Origin: a virus
DNA length: 28,004 nucleotides
IMG/VR virus record: IMGVR_UViG_3300048109_000121
Span: 1-28,004 of that record
Reading direction: 5' to 3' (one strand)
Each line of letters starts with the position of its first letter. The stretch's first letter is position 1. Both the position numbers and the translations under genes were made by a program. Positions 21,676 through 28,004 of the stretch are shown here, piece by piece. A model generated the notes under the pieces. That model was given only the letters and a program-made list of their open reading frames with translations. It did not search any database and was not told the DNA's origin.

Positions 21676-21867
21676 TTACATTTCGTCAATTAAAAATTCA
21701 TCATCGATGTTCATTAGGTTTGACAAAACCTGAACACCCATACTACCGTATACTTCACGGACCTTATCTTCTACATCACTATAAGGGATTTCAAACTCGC
21801 CATATGCATCCATGAAGTCTAAAGCAAATTCTTCAACTTCTACAACATAATTTCCCATTGCACTCAT
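21676..21867 (-). CDS. 63-residue acidic small protein
   Basis: Starts MSAMGNYVVEVEEFALDFMD and continues with helices rich in Asp and Glu (YSDVEDKVREVYGSMGVQVL), ending DDEFLIDEM. It is strongly acidic, which is typical of phage proteins that imitate DNA or bind basic host factors, but this is only suggestive. The ATG overlaps the previous stop as ATGA; AAGAGG lies upstream. Confidence 0.68.
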   Translation of the reverse strand: MSAMGNYVVEVEEFALDFMDAYGEFEIPYSDVEDKVREVYGSMGVQVLSNLMNIDDEFLIDEM

Positions 21868-21995
21868 GATTTAACCTCTTCAATTATATAGATTGTTTTG
21901 TCAAGTTTTTGACCTGATAGATACGCCATAGCATCTTCTTTTCGGGTAGATATAGCAACAGTTTCGTCCGTTGCTTTATTTTTTACAATATACAT
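21864..21995 (-). CDS. 43-residue small protein
   Basis: Sequence begins MYIVKNKATDETVAISTRKE and ends TIYIIEEVKS. A β-hairpin start, a short helix (REDAMAYLSG-type) and a final strand suggest a tiny folded domain. The ATG overlaps the preceding stop as TAATG, and its TGA overlaps the next ATG as ATGA, which is good evidence for a real frame. Function unknown. Confidence 0.65.
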   Translation of the reverse strand: MYIVKNKATDETVAISTRKEDAMAYLSGQKLDKTIYIIEEVKS

Positions 21996-22438
21996 TATGC
22001 CGCCGCTTTCATTTCACCATAACAAACATAATCACGATCCCAACGACCAACATTAATATCGATATAGAAATCATGATCAAAATAATCAGTCATTGCATCA
22101 CTATTGTTATAGTAGCCAGTTGACTTGATAGCAGCAAGTAGGTCACCAAAGAAACGTTTGATAACAGGATCAACAGCATGTTCCTCACACCAGTAAGGAT
22201 TAACTTGATAATTACCAGTAGTAGAACGAACCTGCTCACCACGCTGTTGTGCAACGTTATGATTGTGAGCATTAATATCACCGATGAAGTCCAATGGACC
22301 TTTAAAGATATTTACAACAAGTGAACTATGGTGTTGTACACCGACAGTAATATCACGACCACTGAAACCATATGATTTAGCAACTGCTTTAACATTTTTA
22401 GCGATTTCTTTTTTGCGTTCTTGAGACATATAAGCCAT
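21995..22438 (-). CDS. LPD29-like unknown protein
   Basis: 147 residues. The first half (ERKKEIAKNVKAVAKSYGFS, then VGVQHHSSLVVNIFKGPLDF) is reminiscent of a small domain found attached to large polyvalent phage and plasmid proteins (LPD29 type), where a helix precedes a β-sheet with a 'vrhHSSLvVni' strand. The middle has HNHNVAQQRGEQ and YWCEEHAVDP; the C-terminus is β-rich (FDHDFYIDINVGRWDRDYVC). No catalytic motif is named. First gene of its early unit, with AAGGA seven bases from the ATG. Confidence 0.72.
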   Translation of the reverse strand: MAYMSQERKKEIAKNVKAVAKSYGFSGRDITVGVQHHSSLVVNIFKGPLDFIGDINAHNHNVAQQRGEQVRSTTGNYQVNPYWCEEHAVDPVIKRFFGDLLAAIKSTGYYNNSDAMTDYFDHDFYIDINVGRWDRDYVCYGEMKAAA

Positions 22439-22468
22439 TTGTTAGTCCTTTTCGTTGATTACATAATT

Positions 22469-22497
22469 ACTATAAAGTGATTCGTTAATATTGTCAA
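22469..22497 (-). promoter_or_regulatory. Early promoter, GAATC-spacer family (copy 5)
   Basis: Minus-strand TTGACA (22492-22497), 17-base spacer with ACGAATCACTT, -10 TATAGT (22469-22474), then AATTATGTAATC. Drives the five-gene small-protein unit 22438 to 21236. Confidence 0.82.
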
Positions 22498-22504
22498 GTA
22501 CTAA

Positions 22505-22600
22505 TTAAGATATAATGTAAATAAAACATCCTATAACTGCAATACCAGACATAAGTGTTGATACTACATCGATTGTTGTTTTAATGATAAACTGTTTCAT
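22505..22600 (-). CDS. 31-residue membrane peptide
   Basis: Begins MKQFIIKTTIDVVSTLMSGI and ends AVIGCFIYIIS. One hydrophobic segment covers residues 10-31, after a short basic start with two Lys. It has its own early promoter and a leader with AAAGAGAAAGAGAATCA, also found in front of the AAA+ gene. The short length lowers certainty, but a dedicated promoter and an uninterrupted frame support it. Function unknown. Confidence 0.6.
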   Translation of the reverse strand: MKQFIIKTTIDVVSTLMSGIAVIGCFIYIIS

Positions 22601-22632
22601 AATTGATTCTCTTTCTCTTTGATTACTTAATT

Positions 22633-22660
22633 AATATAGCACGATTCTCTATGTTGTCAA
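22633..22660 (-). promoter_or_regulatory. Early promoter, GAATC-spacer family (copy 6)
   Basis: Minus-strand TTGACA (22655-22660), 16-base spacer with GAGAATCGTGC, -10 TATATT (22633-22638), then AATTAAGTAATC. The -35 lies inside the 3' end of the next gene upstream (22649-22930). Drives the 31-residue membrane peptide. Confidence 0.8.
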
Positions 22661-22930
22661 GAATTCTATGTATTCTTTTGAATCGAACCATTCTTGTGTA
22701 TTTTCTATGATTTCATATGCAACATCTTTTAATTCTTGTTCAGAATAGATATAAACATACTTGTTTTCTGAAATCAGTTTTTTCTGTAGTTCACGATTGT
22801 ATTCTGTGACTTCAAACGTATCTTCCCCATACACTTGCTTCATAAACTCGTATGTAGAGTGTGACATTTGTTGTCCATGAGAAAAGTGACACAACCCTGG
22901 GTTTGTTACAACATAAGTTTTAGATTTCAT
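22649..22930 (-). CDS. Small unknown protein with its own early promoter
   Basis: 93 residues. It begins MKSKTYVVTNPGLCHFSHGQ and contains two helices (STYEFMKQVYGEDTFEVTEY, YSEQELKDVAYEIIENTQEW). No domain recognised. AAGGAG seven bases before the ATG. The 3' end overlaps the promoter of the 31-residue peptide. Single-gene unit under promoter copy 7. Confidence 0.7.
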   Translation of the reverse strand: MKSKTYVVTNPGLCHFSHGQQMSHSTYEFMKQVYGEDTFEVTEYNRELQKKLISENKYVYIYSEQELKDVAYEIIENTQEWFDSKEYIEFLTT

Positions 22931-22954
22931 ATCAGTTCTCCTTATTACTTAATA

Positions 22955-22982
22955 AAGATAACACGATTCGAGGATTTGTCAA
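22955..22982 (-). promoter_or_regulatory. Early promoter, GAATC-spacer family (copy 7)
   Basis: Minus-strand TTGACA (22977-22982), 16-base spacer with TCGAATCGTG, -10 TATCTT (22955-22960), extended TGT, then TATTAAGTAAT. Confidence 0.75.
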
Positions 22983-22983
22983 C

Positions 22984-23012
22984 AAAAAAAGCGCCCAGGT
23001 GGACGCTTTTTT
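22984..23012 (-). terminator. Terminator of the late unit ending at 23034
   Basis: Minus-strand AGCGTCC-ACCT-GGGCGCT with flanking A and T runs of six or more (one U·G pair). Situated 22 bases after the stop of the large late gene and just before promoter copy 7. Same stem type as the terminators at 26108 and 27574. Confidence 0.88.
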
Positions 23013-23033
23013 ATAATTAATTTAGTGTATAAT

Positions 23034-24476
23034 TTATTCTGGAATGTCAAATCCAGAAAATGCTTCTCTGAGCATGGTGTCAAATTTTAAATCAATTGTC
23101 ATATTCTCTTCTACTGATTCTGTTGGCTGTTTAGACATTTTAAGAAGGAAGCCTGCCAAAGCAACTTTTTGCTTATCTAATGCTTTTGGATTATTTCGGA
23201 CATCTTCGCCAAAATCACGCAGGAAGTTTGATAGTTCTGCCGCTCTATCGTGTCCCTTATTTTTTCGCTTCTTATCATCAATTGTATCAACATCAACACG
23301 ATCTGCCAAATCATCAAACTGTAGAGCAATAGCTAAAGACTTTTGTTCAGCCGCTTGTTTAGAATTTTTAGGATCTGCGTATTGTTTCTTAACTCTATCC
23401 ATATCAAATACTTCGCCTCTTGCTGGGAATGAAATCTTGTTTTTCTTTTCGCCAGTTTTCTTATCGACGCCCATGATAATTTCTTTTACACGTTCAATTT
23501 GATTTGCACGGTTATTTTCCATTTCTTCTTCGTTTACACGATGAACTAATGGTAGAATATCTTTTAGTGATTCTTCGAATGTAGACTTTGTGAATTTTGT
23601 TACATAATCATTTACTGTTTCTTCTGCAAGTTCTTCATCTTGTGTCTTCTCATTAAGAGCCATCGACTCAACAAATGAAGTGTAACCTTTATTACCTTGA
23701 ATACGCTTGATTGATTCTTTGATGCTCGCCATCTTTTGCTTTACATTAGCAATAATAGAACGATTGTTTTCGTTTACAAGGCCTTGCTTGTTTACAACGT
23801 TCATAAATTCTTTTAGTTTTGATAAGTTTGTTGAATGTTCAACAATCGCTTCGCCAACCATATCACTTGGTACACCACCGTGTGCAACGTGTCTAGCCAT
23901 AGCTCTCGCACCATTCAAATGTTTGTGTGGATACTTAAAGCGTTCACCATCAGCATTCTCAATAAAAATAGCTGAGATATTACGTGAACGTGAACCGCGG
24001 CTTTCTTCATTTACTGGGTTGCGGTGTTTTACAATAATTCTTGCAGTTTCTAGTGTTTGGCGACTCGTGCGTGATGATCCTTCTAGTGGTGAAATACCTT
24101 CATTGAATACGTCACTCATAGTCTGCTCCTTATTTTGTTCTATTTTGAAAGCATAGTTTTTTGGTTTAATATGCTTTCCAAATGATTTTGTGTTAAAATC
24201 TAATAGATTACTACGTGCAGTGTCTTTCATCATATTGATAAGTTTCTTAACTTGTGGATCGTCTAAATCAGTACGTTCGCCCAAGTCAACATTCACTTCA
24301 TGTGTTTCTTCGTCAATGAATACCATAATGTTTGGCACTTCTACAAAAAAGTATCGTGCCTTCAATGGGTCAGCAACACTTTTTCCCTGCGATGCATCAA
24401 ACATCTTTGGTTGTAGACCAAGACCCTGAATAATCTTCATTGTCTTTTCTGCGATCTTTTCAATATTTACAGCCAT
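23034..24476 (-). CDS. Large late protein of unknown function, likely virion-associated
   Basis: 480 residues from the ATG at 24476, chosen because GGAG lies seven bases upstream; the frame extends ten codons more. It begins MAVNIEKIAEKTMKIIQGLG. The N-terminal 100 residues are a mixed domain (RYFFVEVPNIMVFIDEE). The middle has KYPHKHLNGARAMARHVAHG (about 190-210), a stretch I recall as conserved in marine T4-like phage unknowns. The C-terminal half is long, helical and charged (KKTGEKKNKISFPARG, KKRKNKGHDRAAELS). No enzyme motif. Late promoter 24497-24504 and position after gp17 suggest a virion or packaging role. Confidence 0.75.
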   Translation of the reverse strand: MAVNIEKIAEKTMKIIQGLGLQPKMFDASQGKSVADPLKARYFFVEVPNIMVFIDEETHEVNVDLGERTDLDDPQVKKLINMMKDTARSNLLDFNTKSFGKHIKPKNYAFKIEQNKEQTMSDVFNEGISPLEGSSRTSRQTLETARIIVKHRNPVNEESRGSRSRNISAIFIENADGERFKYPHKHLNGARAMARHVAHGGVPSDMVGEAIVEHSTNLSKLKEFMNVVNKQGLVNENNRSIIANVKQKMASIKESIKRIQGNKGYTSFVESMALNEKTQDEELAEETVNDYVTKFTKSTFEESLKDILPLVHRVNEEEMENNRANQIERVKEIIMGVDKKTGEKKNKISFPARGEVFDMDRVKKQYADPKNSKQAAEQKSLAIALQFDDLADRVDVDTIDDKKRKNKGHDRAAELSNFLRDFGEDVRNNPKALDKQKVALAGFLLKMSKQPTESVEENMTIDLKFDTMLREAFSGFDIPE

Positions 24477-24496
24477 AATAATCTCCGTATTAGATG

Positions 24497-24504
24497 TATT
24501 TATC
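24497..24504 (-). promoter_or_regulatory. T4-type late promoter (GATAAATA) within the gp17 end
   Basis: Minus-strand GATAAATACATC; +1 about 24491, leaving a short leader with GGAG. The element overlaps the stop codon of gp17 at 24503. Confidence 0.65.
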
Positions 24505-26062
24505 AAAATACTACAGGAAGTGGTTCGTCATCATAGTCTTCATCGCTATCTAGTCTTTCGCCCAATAATTGTTCATATTGTTCATCAAATCGTGTAATAA
24601 CTTGTATCTGTCTTACACATAGCATAGTTGCACTTACTAAGTCATCTGTCTCACCTAATTTTGCTTCGTATGATTTGCCACTTGCTACGAATGTCTTTAA
24701 TTCTCGTATTAAATTCTTTGATAGCGGTGTCATCTTGTCGCTCTCTATCCATGCTTTCATTTTCATACAGGCTGTAATCTTTGATTTATATGTTGTTGTA
24801 AAACCTTTACGACTAGCACGTTGTACCCCACGCTTCTTAGGCTCATGTAAGAACTCTCCAGGAAACTTGTCTTCTTCCATTTCTTCAATGACAATAAGTG
24901 CTGCCTCACCGAGTGAGTTATTTTCTACTGACCAGTATAGCTCAGGTTGGTTATCTCCTAGCTCACGTAGTTCCTGATAGATAATAGTAAGTATATCATG
25001 TAAAGTTTTAACTTGTCCTCTGACATCAGTTTTATTGTGTTGCCACTCAGCTACTTGGTTCATTTCAGGCAAAGACCATACTTCTATTGCCGCATTGTCA
25101 CCACCTGTCCCCATCGCAGGATCAAGACCCACAACGTAAGTATTACCCTTTTTAATTTCGTCATACCAACGAATTTGACCGTATTTCTTTTTAGGTTCGA
25201 TACCTCTAAATTGTGAAAGTTTAATACTGTCAACTAATGTTTCATCAAATGCAATAAACTTACATTCATGTTCACGCATAAATCGTTCAGCGCCTACACG
25301 GCCTTTTTCTTCACTTGCCCACTTTTCATCACGGTCTGGATGTTCTTCCCAGATAGACATATACGGCTTAAAGCCATTGATCCCCACATCCGTTTCATTT
25401 CCGTATTCATCTACTTTTTTATTTGCACCTTGCCAAATAAGAGCAAATTGATCATCATCTAAGTTAGGGGTCGATGTAATAATCGCTTTACCGCCTGTAG
25501 CAAGTGTAGGAGATATAGAAGTCCAGAACTCTTTTGCAATCGTAGGTCTAACAAATGCAAACTCGTCTGCATATAGCAATGATATAGAAAGACCACGTCC
25601 CGTGTTTTCTGTTGTTGCTTGTGCGATAATACGAGAACCATTATCAAACTCAATAGATCCTTTGTTGTATGAAACTACACCGCAACGAATATAATCAGGA
25701 CACATTTCATAAGCATAACGAATTCTATGCATAATCTCTTGCGCACCAGAATATTTGTGTGCAGCAATAAGAATTGTTTGGTCTGGAACATACATACCAT
25801 ACCAAAGAAGATACCCGGCTGCCGTTGTGGACTTGCCCATCTGGCGTCCAAGCATAGAAATAGAATATCGATAGTTGTGATATGAGTTTACAAGTTCATC
25901 TTGGTAATCATACGCTTTGTATATCATACTTCCTTTAATAGGATGTTGAATTGTGAAATAATTGTTTAGAAAGTAATACGGATCAAAACATTTACTAAAT
26001 TCAAGTAATTGTTTATCTGTATATTCTGTTTTTGCATATGCACGTTTTGTTAAGTCTGCCAT
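24503..26062 (-). CDS. 17: Terminase large subunit gp17
   Basis: 519 residues, shorter than T4 gp17 (610). It cuts concatemers and pumps DNA into the head. ATPase: LGRQMGKST (71-79, Walker A), LLYADEF (162-168, Walker B with D166 E167), ITSTPN as the coupling motif. Nuclease: GLDPAMGTGGDNAAIEV (312-328; D314), E380 in SVENNSLGEAAL, D473/D474 in ETDDLVSATM, matching T4 D401, E458 and D542. No obvious Shine-Dalgarno precedes the ATG. A late promoter lies about 28 bases upstream. No gp16 is next to it in this window, unlike T4. Confidence 0.96.
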   Translation of the reverse strand: MADLTKRAYAKTEYTDKQLLEFSKCFDPYYFLNNYFTIQHPIKGSMIYKAYDYQDELVNSYHNYRYSISMLGRQMGKSTTAAGYLLWYGMYVPDQTILIAAHKYSGAQEIMHRIRYAYEMCPDYIRCGVVSYNKGSIEFDNGSRIIAQATTENTGRGLSISLLYADEFAFVRPTIAKEFWTSISPTLATGGKAIITSTPNLDDDQFALIWQGANKKVDEYGNETDVGINGFKPYMSIWEEHPDRDEKWASEEKGRVGAERFMREHECKFIAFDETLVDSIKLSQFRGIEPKKKYGQIRWYDEIKKGNTYVVGLDPAMGTGGDNAAIEVWSLPEMNQVAEWQHNKTDVRGQVKTLHDILTIIYQELRELGDNQPELYWSVENNSLGEAALIVIEEMEEDKFPGEFLHEPKKRGVQRASRKGFTTTYKSKITACMKMKAWIESDKMTPLSKNLIRELKTFVASGKSYEAKLGETDDLVSATMLCVRQIQVITRFDEQYEQLLGERLDSDEDYDDEPLPVVF

Positions 26063-26089
26063 ATATTAAATACTCAGTTAATTTATTAG

Positions 26090-26097
26090 TATTTATA
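26090..26097 (-). promoter_or_regulatory. T4-type late promoter of gene 17
   Basis: Minus-strand TATAAATACTAAT, an exact TATAAATACT match. +1 about 26084, leader about 22 bases. It starts about 10 bases after the hairpin terminator of the gene before. Confidence 0.85.
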
Positions 26098-26102
26098 CAA
26101 AT

Positions 26103-26126
26103 AAAAAAGCGCCCCATTGGGACGCT
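26103..26126 (-). terminator. Terminator between the FG-GAP-like gene and gene 17
   Basis: Minus-strand AGCGTCCC-AAT-GGGGCGCT (26108-26126, one U·G pair) followed by T6. It ends upstream transcription just before the gene 17 late promoter. Confidence 0.9.
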
Positions 26127-26150
26127 TTTGTTCGTAGTAAATCTAATTAA

Positions 26151-26663
26151 TTATTCTTCAAAGACATAGACTGTGCCAGAATTAGATGCATTATAATCTT
26201 CTTCCAGAGCACCAACTGCTGCATACGATTCACTAATCGCTGATGTCCAGCCAAAAGCGTCCCAAAGTCCGGGAGTCGGATTCACAAGTGAGTATTTCAA
26301 TGAACCGTCTGATAAGTCATAAATGTATGCTGCACCAACGTTATTCACGGTTGAGGTGTCCTCGTTATATGCGCCTACAATCGCATACGAGTCACTAATG
26401 TCTACAGATGTACCAAAATTATCATAACTTCCGGTACCAAACATACTTGGATTATCTAGTGTATACTTCACTGAACCGTCTGATAAATTATAAATGAATG
26501 TTTTACCTGAGTCGGTGCCTGCAGCGCCCGCATCGTCAATTTGCATACCACCTGTAATTGCATATGAGTCATTAAGTGCTAAGTTTCTACCAAACATAGC
26601 CCAAGATGATGGAATTGGATTAAGAATTGAATGTTCTAATGTATTTGTTGAAAAGTCAGACAT
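26151..26663 (-). CDS. FG-GAP-like repeat protein, probable surface or fibre-associated
   Basis: 170 residues with three repeats of FGxxxxxSDSYAIVGA type: FGRNLALNDSYAITGG (24-39), FGTSVDISDSYAIVGA (83-98), FGWTSAISESYAAVGA (137-152). Between them LSDGSxKYxLxNP occurs twice (60-72 and 117-129). This is the β-blade pattern of FG-GAP or integrin-type propellers, which bind proteins or sugars. Three blades cannot close a monomeric propeller, so it may trimerise or be part of a larger assembly. No signal peptide. The start at ATG 26663 has no clear Shine-Dalgarno; it follows the fibre-like gene after 27 bases. Late region placement suggests a virion or host-recognition role. Confidence 0.72.
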   Translation of the reverse strand: MSDFSTNTLEHSILNPIPSSWAMFGRNLALNDSYAITGGMQIDDAGAAGTDSGKTFIYNLSDGSVKYTLDNPSMFGTGSYDNFGTSVDISDSYAIVGAYNEDTSTVNNVGAAYIYDLSDGSLKYSLVNPTPGLWDAFGWTSAISESYAAVGALEEDYNASNSGTVYVFEE

Positions 26664-26690
26664 TGGTATAACGGCTTGCGTGGGTTGCGA

Positions 26691-27530
26691 TTAACTACTT
26701 GAGTCTCCCATTACATAGAATATAGTACCGTTCCAAATTCTACTCGTGTATGTTTGACCATTAAATCCAAGGCCCTGTCCTTCATAGATAGATAGGTTAT
26801 CATCGCTGTTTACTATATTACTTATTGATGAACCAGTTGTGTAGGTTACTCTATAATCTACTCCTATAGTTTCAAGGTGTAAACCAATCGTATCACCGGC
26901 CTCAATAGTAATAGATATATCTGATGCGAAAGTTAATACAGTTGGGGTACCTGAACTCTCCGGAGTGAAAGTGCCAGTTACTCCTGCTGTGACCCAATTA
27001 CTACCGCTACTATTATACCCGCCTTCTTTATATTTTACTGTAAATCCTGGATTCTCACCTGTGGCGGTGAAGTTCTGAGCAAGTCCAGTAATAGTAACAG
27101 TATCCGTACCAGTATTTGTAACATTAAATATATTTCCGTTTCCGCTATTACCGCCAGCATACGTAGATTCCAATTCATATACTGTTTGATCCACAGGGAG
27201 AATACCGGTCGGAGCAGATGTTACAACATCTGTGATTGCGCCTGTTGAACTCCAAATTCGATGAGGTGTTGTTGCATCTGCAATCGCACCCATATCTTGG
27301 GTGTCAACTACTGTATCAAATAACCCTTGTAAATCTGTATAACCTCGTGTTGCGGATGTTGATCCGCCCGTTGCTTTACGGTGTGTTGCGCCTGAGGTTG
27401 GCAAATCAGATGGATTTTCGGTGATGTCTCCGAAATCTCCCAACTCTGCCAAATCAATCGATCTTCTTATTTGTATTTTTGGACCAAACCTTGCATTATT
27501 CCAAGTCGTGCCTCTGAATTTATTTGCCAT
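26691..27530 (-). CDS. Fibre-like late structural protein
   Basis: 279 residues. It begins MANKFRGTTWNNARFGPKIQ and is poor in Lys, Cys and helix, rich in Gly, Thr, Ser and Asn, and strand-prone throughout. Segments such as NIFNVTNTGTDTVTITGLAQ and VLTFASDISITIEAGDTIGL look like β-sandwich repeats. A tail-fibre or head-decoration component is likely from composition and from the perfect late promoter, with GGAG eight bases before the ATG. No enzymatic motif is visible. Confidence 0.75.
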   Translation of the reverse strand: MANKFRGTTWNNARFGPKIQIRRSIDLAELGDFGDITENPSDLPTSGATHRKATGGSTSATRGYTDLQGLFDTVVDTQDMGAIADATTPHRIWSSTGAITDVVTSAPTGILPVDQTVYELESTYAGGNSGNGNIFNVTNTGTDTVTITGLAQNFTATGENPGFTVKYKEGGYNSSGSNWVTAGVTGTFTPESSGTPTVLTFASDISITIEAGDTIGLHLETIGVDYRVTYTTGSSISNIVNSDDNLSIYEGQGLGFNGQTYTSRIWNGTIFYVMGDSSS

Positions 27531-27561
27531 TTTAGCATCTCCTAATTTACGGTGTTATATG

Positions 27562-27569
27562 TATTTATA
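27562..27569 (-). promoter_or_regulatory. T4-type late promoter of the fibre-like gene
   Basis: Minus-strand TATAAATACA. It overlaps the end of the T run of the terminator immediately upstream. +1 is about 27556. Confidence 0.82.
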
Positions 27570-27591
27570 AAAAAGCGTCCCGAAGGACGCT
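27569..27591 (-). terminator. Perfect UUCG-loop terminator fused to a late promoter
   Basis: Minus-strand AGCGTCC-TTCG-GGACGCT (27574-27591), a perfect 7-base stem with a stable UUCG tetraloop, then T6, which runs straight into TATAAATA. The stop of the preceding gene is 27 bases upstream of the hairpin. Confidence 0.92.
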
Positions 27592-27601
27592 CTCTTGGGC
27601 C

Positions 27602-27617
27602 GCTCAATTGGTAGAGC
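27602..27617. other. tRNA D-arm-like hairpin
   Basis: Plus-strand GCTC-AATTGGTA-GAGC is exactly the sequence of a tRNA D stem and loop, preceded by GGGCC. No anticodon arm, T arm or acceptor follows. It may be a remnant of a recombined tRNA gene or a chance hairpin. Confidence 0.35.
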
Positions 27618-28004
27618 TTATTGTTTATCTAGCACATTCATAATACGAATGATACCTTGATCTAGGTATGCTGCAGCACGTTCACGAACATCTGTATCTG
27701 TTGCTTCTTCATGCCTTGGGTCTTCTCCCAAATCTTCTAATTCACTGAATAATTTTTTCAGTGCTTCCATACGCAGAGCATCACGGTCGCTATTGCCTGC
27801 GTTTTCTGCTGCATCTTCGAAATCCTTTAGTGTATACTGAATAATGTTTTCAACTTGTGCATTGCCTTCTTTTGAGAACATACCAAATTCTACATCACCA
27901 TGTGCTTCGTCAACAAGACCGAATTCTGCCGCATCTGCCATTAAAGCATCATAGATTTCTTCTTCATTAACTGAATATTCTAGTGGATTATCACCTGCAC
28001 TTGG
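27618..28004 (-). CDS. C-terminal 128 residues of an unknown late-region protein (cut by window edge)
   Basis: The frame stays open to the window end: codons before the internal ATG at 27941 read PSAGDNPLEYSVNEEEIYDA, and they fit the same acidic helical style as what follows, so the true start probably lies beyond base 28004. The visible part is acidic and helical (YTLKDFEDAAENAGNSDRDA, KKLFSELEDLGEDPRHEEAT, ERAAAYLDQGIIRIMNVLDK). No domain recognised. If the ATG at 27941 were the start, the protein would have 107 residues. The perfect terminator follows. Confidence 0.7.
   Translation of the reverse strand, partial: PSAGDNPLEYSVNEEEIYDALMADAAEFGLVDEAHGDVEFGMFSKEGNAQVENIIQYTLKDFEDAAENAGNSDRDALRMEALKKLFSELEDLGEDPRHEEATDTDVRERAAAYLDQGIIRIMNVLDKQ

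Noticed and set aside
21899-21905. TGTCAA inside the 43-residue gene as another -35
   Set aside because: No -10 element follows at the right spacing, and it is within a coding frame.
23044-24429. Long plus-strand frames inside the large late gene and similar frames elsewhere
   Set aside because: They lie wholly antisense to well-supported genes, are rich in Ser/Phe/Leu as expected for reverse reading, and lack ribosome sites.
27602-27690. A complete tRNA gene
   Set aside because: Only the D arm is present; acceptor, anticodon and T arms cannot be drawn.
1-28004. CRISPR arrays, insertion sequences or integrase attachment sites
   Set aside because: No regularly spaced repeats, transposase or integrase genes, and no long terminal inverted repeats were seen.

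Overview
This window looks like part of the genome of a T4-superfamily myovirus, probably marine. The basis is a set of recognisable T4 core proteins: the start of the gp41 replicative helicase, gp61 primase, UvsW helicase, UvsX recombinase, gp32 single-stranded-DNA binding protein, class Ia ribonucleotide reductase (NrdA and NrdB) and gp17 large terminase. Late-type promoters (TATAAATA or GATAAATA) sit in front of terminase and structural-looking genes. The DNA is AT-rich, genes are packed with ATGA, TAATG and TTGA overlaps, and all but one are on the minus strand. The host cannot be read from the sequence. ClpP-like, QueD-like, MIP18-like and 2-oxoglutarate oxygenase genes are typical auxiliary cargo of marine T4-like phages.

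Layout from left to right (transcription runs mostly right to left). 1-4048: gp41 N-terminus, a ClpP-like protease, gp61 primase, an HNH nuclease, a ParB/DGQHR-like protein and a small winged-helix-like protein. 4181-5760: an orphan early gene, a BppU-like late structural gene and the only plus-strand gene, which converges on its neighbour. 5720-11608: a 12-gene overlapping operon (MIP18-like protein, UvsW, two unknowns, a lysine-rich protein, a zinc-finger protein, an AbrB-like protein, an acidic coiled-coil protein, a phosphoribosyltransferase, two small proteins and a 195-residue DnaE-like protein). 11715-12943: an AAA+ ATPase and a two-helix membrane protein, each with its own promoter. 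13005-19965: uvsX, queD, two unknowns (one possibly UvsY-like), nrdA, nrdB, a methyltransferase and a 2OG-Fe(II) oxygenase. 20032-21066: gene 32 with a repeat-bearing leader. 21236-22930: a cluster of small early genes, including three short ones of 31, 43 and 52 residues. 23034-28004: the late region, with a large unknown virion-type protein, terminase, an FG-GAP-like repeat protein, a fibre-like protein and the C-terminal part of an unknown protein.

Regulation is unusually legible. Three sigma70-type promoters (for gp41, gp61 and the MIP18-like gene) place the predicted start site exactly on the A of the ATG, so these messages should be leaderless. Seven other promoters share a TTGACA / GAATC-spacer / TATA / AATTAAGTAAT architecture and drive small accessory genes, which suggests a phage-specific regulon. 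Five late-type promoters are visible, two of them directly abutting hairpin terminators of one recurring stem type (AGCGTCC). The gene 32 leader carries repeats of TAGGCTAATA that look like an autoregulatory site. The most novel protein is the 195-residue DnaE/PolC-like mini-polymerase fragment, which keeps the catalytic-type aspartates and the fingers motif.
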